Positions 61,667-64,000 of a DNA stretch of 64,000 nucleotides are shown in pieces; positions within the stretch are counted from its first letter, which is position 1, and each line of letters starts with the position of its first letter. This DNA comes from Prorocentrum cordatum. Taxonomy: Eukaryota > Sar > Dinophyceae > Prorocentrales > Prorocentraceae. Made by a program: the position numbers and the translations under genes. The DNA lies in the NCBI GenBank assembly GCA_963575745.1, contig CAUYUJ010003552.1:10001-74000 (forward strand). Reading direction: 5' to 3'. A model generated the notes under the pieces. That model made no database searches. It was not told the DNA's origin and saw only the letters and a program-made list of their open reading frames with translations.

Positions 61667-62681
61667 CCATCATTTGTCGCAGTGCCATCTTATTCAACAT
61701 CAGCGGTGAACTGGGTGCGCGTGGCCCTAGGGGTGCAGGTCCGCTGGCCGTGATGGCCGCGCTTCCTGGCGTTGAGCATCGAGTCTGCCTCGCTTCAGGC
61801 GCTGGCGGATGTCCCGCGTTGACCTCGGGGCGCTGTCGATGTGGGCGCGGCTGACTGCTGTGCCTGGTCTGCCATGGTATTCCACTGTTCCTGATGGATA
61901 GCAGTCCCTCGAGGAGCTCTTGCTGGGGCGGTGCGCTTGTCCAAGAGATGCCGGATGGGGCTGCCGGGGCAGCGCGGCGCTGCTCCTCGCCGATGCCGGC
62001 GAAAGGCTCGGCAGTGCAACTACCCTCTCTGCGTTCCAACGGCGAGGGTGGGAAGTGCTTCCGGGCGGGGAGGGTTGACCCCATCCCTGGGGCCGCTCAG
62101 AGACGCGCCGAAGACAGGGCCCAGGCGCGCGCAAAAAACAAAAAAACTCCCATGGCTATGGGGCCAAAGCGCAGAGGAGCGCCGATCCCAAGCTGGCGGG
62201 CGCTGGTGCGCGGCGGGCTTGGCTTGTGCCGCTAAGCCGAATGCCGCGGGCGCCGATCGTGCCGAACATAATCATACGATCGCGGGCAAGCTGGAAGCGC
62301 CGTCGCCCCTCGACAATGGTGGCAACTGGAGACGGGAAGCGCATGGCGATGCCCATGCTATGGTTATCCCGATACTTCTGCCCCGGCAGGGTCCAGTTTG
62401 CATTCAAAATCGGAGGACCACCGAGGCCCCCTCAATACGGCCCCGGCGGTTGCGCTGGCATAGGGCGCGCGGTGCCAGAGAACTCGGGCGCCCTCTCGCA
62501 CCCTCCTGCCGGTTGGGTGTCGGGGCCGCCTACGGCACTGGCCTCACCTGCTAGTCCTGGGGCCCTCCTCCCCCTCCTCCTCCTCCTCCTCCTCCTCCTG
62601 CCCGGGGCAGGGCTGGGCGGGCTTCGCGGGGCCTGGGTCTTCTGGGCTTGGGCCAGCGACGCGAGCAGTGCAATTTGGCTC
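61667..62681. other. Unassigned; weak minus-strand coding signal
   Basis: On the minus strand 61,690-61,990 reads PPQQELLEGLLSIRNSGIPW and PEVNAGHPPAPEARQTRCST and leads into the K element. This may be an exon. 62,565-62,600 is (TCC)n. Confidence 0.3.
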
Positions 62682-62686
62682 ATAAG

Positions 62687-62848
62687 TCAGGAGGGGAAAA
62701 ACACACAGATACAATGAATCTTCGATTCCCCAGAAAACATGGGAAACTATGGGAAGTGGGGGGGAAGACAGAAACCCAGAAAATATGGGAAAATATCGCG
62801 AATCATGTTATTTGTGTGCATCTATTTGTGTGCTTGTGGGCCCCTTCA
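62687..62848. mobile_element. Family B inverted-repeat element, copy 4
   Basis: 162 bp flanked by ATAAG (62682-62686) and ACAAG (62849-62853). Ends TCAGGAGGGGAAAAA and, inverted, TGAAGGGGCCCAC. Confidence 0.85.
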
Positions 62849-62853
62849 ACAAG

Positions 62854-64000
62854 GCCTCCCACGTCAGATCTGTGTGCAGGTTGGTTTGTTCGGATTGGAC
62901 CGCGTGGATGACCTGCTCGCACCGTGGCACTGCGGAGCGAGGATGGCCTGGCTGCCGGTCGCCCTGGTGGTCGTTTTTTTTTGCGCGCGCCGTATGACGG
63001 TGTCGTCTCGCTTCCGTTGGTCGGCCCCCGGGGTCTCGGAGTCTCGCGTTCGTTTGGTCGGCTATGTCTTGAACGCCTGGTTTGGGCGGCCACTCTTCGT
63101 CGGAGAGGCCAGCATGGCGCATGTCGTCTTGAGGTTCGGTCCTGCGCAGGGGGGGATTCTGGCGCCTTCGCTCTCGGCTGGCTTCCTCTGTCGTGCCGCA
63201 GCCGCCTGCGTCCTTCAGGGCGAGGTGGCTCTGGCCAGGTGCGGCGTTGGCCCTCTTCTCGGTGTTGCTGTCGCGTCGGCGTGGCCCCTGCGCGCCCGCG
63301 CTGCGCGGCTTCGTCCCCGGCGGCGGGTGCTCCGGGGCAGTGCCGCCGCCTGTGGAGTCGGCCGTGGCTTCAGCGGCGCCCAGAGGCGCGGTCCGGCTGC
63401 CCCGCGGTCCTGAAGGGCCGGGGCTGAGTTGGCCCCCTTCCCCAAGTGGGTGGGCCCGCAGCAGGAATATCACTGCCGAGGTGGTTTCTGGCGAGGTGAT
63501 CATTGCCGCTTGGCTTCTCGGGGGTTTGTCTTTGCGATGGTCCGGGGAAGGGTTTCATCTTGGACGCGGGCCGTTGCATTCGGAGGGGGGCTGGCCGCCA
63601 TGATGATTGCGATATCCCCCCTGGTCATTTGGTCCCACCTTGTGCGTTGGATTACGCCGTGCCACCTGATGGGCGAGAGGACCTCGGCGATTTGCGTCTT
63701 GGTGGTGCCTGTAGGTGTTGTGCTCCTCTTGTAGCATGGCATGGCTGGGTTCTGCGTGGCGATGCGGCCTCTGGGCGGGGGCCCTGCGGCGCCGCTGCAG
63801 CTGGCGTCGATCTGGATGCCACCTTGCCCGGAAGTAGACAGGGCCGGCGGGGCGTCGGTGGGCCCACTGCCGGAGGTGGCCGTGATTCTGTGATTCGGGG
63901 CCGTTGTGCCGCGGGGCCCTCGGAGCCTCGGGGCTCCTTGCAGCACTTGGACAGCGCGGAAGTGGGGCGAGCGCGCGGCAGCGAACGCGCCCGCGAGGTC
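62854..64000. other. Unassigned, GC-rich, open on both strands
   Basis: Long plus frames (62,870-63,413, with VGYVLNAWFGRPLFVGEASM; 63,429-63,734, hydrophobic) and minus frames (63,503-62,808) exist. High GC makes open frames common here, no family was recognised, and no splice context decides the strand. Confidence 0.3.

Noticed and set aside
62674-62690. Relic dinoflagellate spliced leader (ATTTGGCTCATAAG)
   Set aside because: It only partly resembles the known leader end and most of the match lies in the target duplication of a B element.
1-64000. tRNA or rRNA genes
   Set aside because: No tRNA arm consensus or rRNA core sequence was recognised by eye; a covariance search would be needed to exclude tRNAs.

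Overview
The window looks like nuclear DNA of a core dinoflagellate, perhaps a Prorocentrum- or Polarella-like species. It is GC-rich and crowded with simple repeats and small inverted-repeat elements. The readable coding sequence is split by many introns, and more than half of the 5' splice sites that keep the frame are GC rather than GT. It carries a eukaryote-style split C5 DNA methyltransferase gene and relics of dinoflagellate-type retroelements. No bacterial operon, rRNA, tRNA or CRISPR array was recognised. The organism call is inference.

Left part (1-25.2 kb). After a block of ~84-bp repeats and simple repeats, two long split genes lie head to tail on the minus strand. Gene 1 (25,158 to 16,775) can be chained in one frame through 13 exons, about 1,465 codons. 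It contains an RNase H-like, hAT-type transposase-like segment and a four-cysteine motif. Gene 2 (from 12,653 or further upstream, to the stop at 4,324) can be chained through 7 exons, about 1,920 codons. It starts with a complete set of C5-methyltransferase motifs and continues into a long charged region of unknown function. An array of about 38 CpG-rich 28-bp near-palindromes lies between them. The two could be one transcription unit.

Right part (25.2-64 kb). This is almost entirely repeat sequence: kilobase-scale CA/CG, GAT and GGA/AAG arrays, minisatellites with 53, 63, 77 and ~132-bp units, composite repeat modules, a broken LINE reverse transcriptase sitting inside a 77-bp repeat array, a decayed retroelement RNase H fragment, and a few weak exon candidates. 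One candidate gene on the minus strand (56.8-55.25 kb) has an intron that coincides with a terminal-inverted-repeat element.

The main theme is small non-coding terminal-inverted-repeat elements. Families named here A, B, E, F and K each have at least one copy flanked by a 5-bp direct repeat; L and N have other flanks. Several carry a (GGA)n or (TCC)n array inside, and two (F, L) have ends that could serve as splice sites, as described for introner elements. The many trinucleotide arrays may therefore be partly cargo of mobile elements. Exon borders come from reading frame and splice-site appearance only; no transcript was available.
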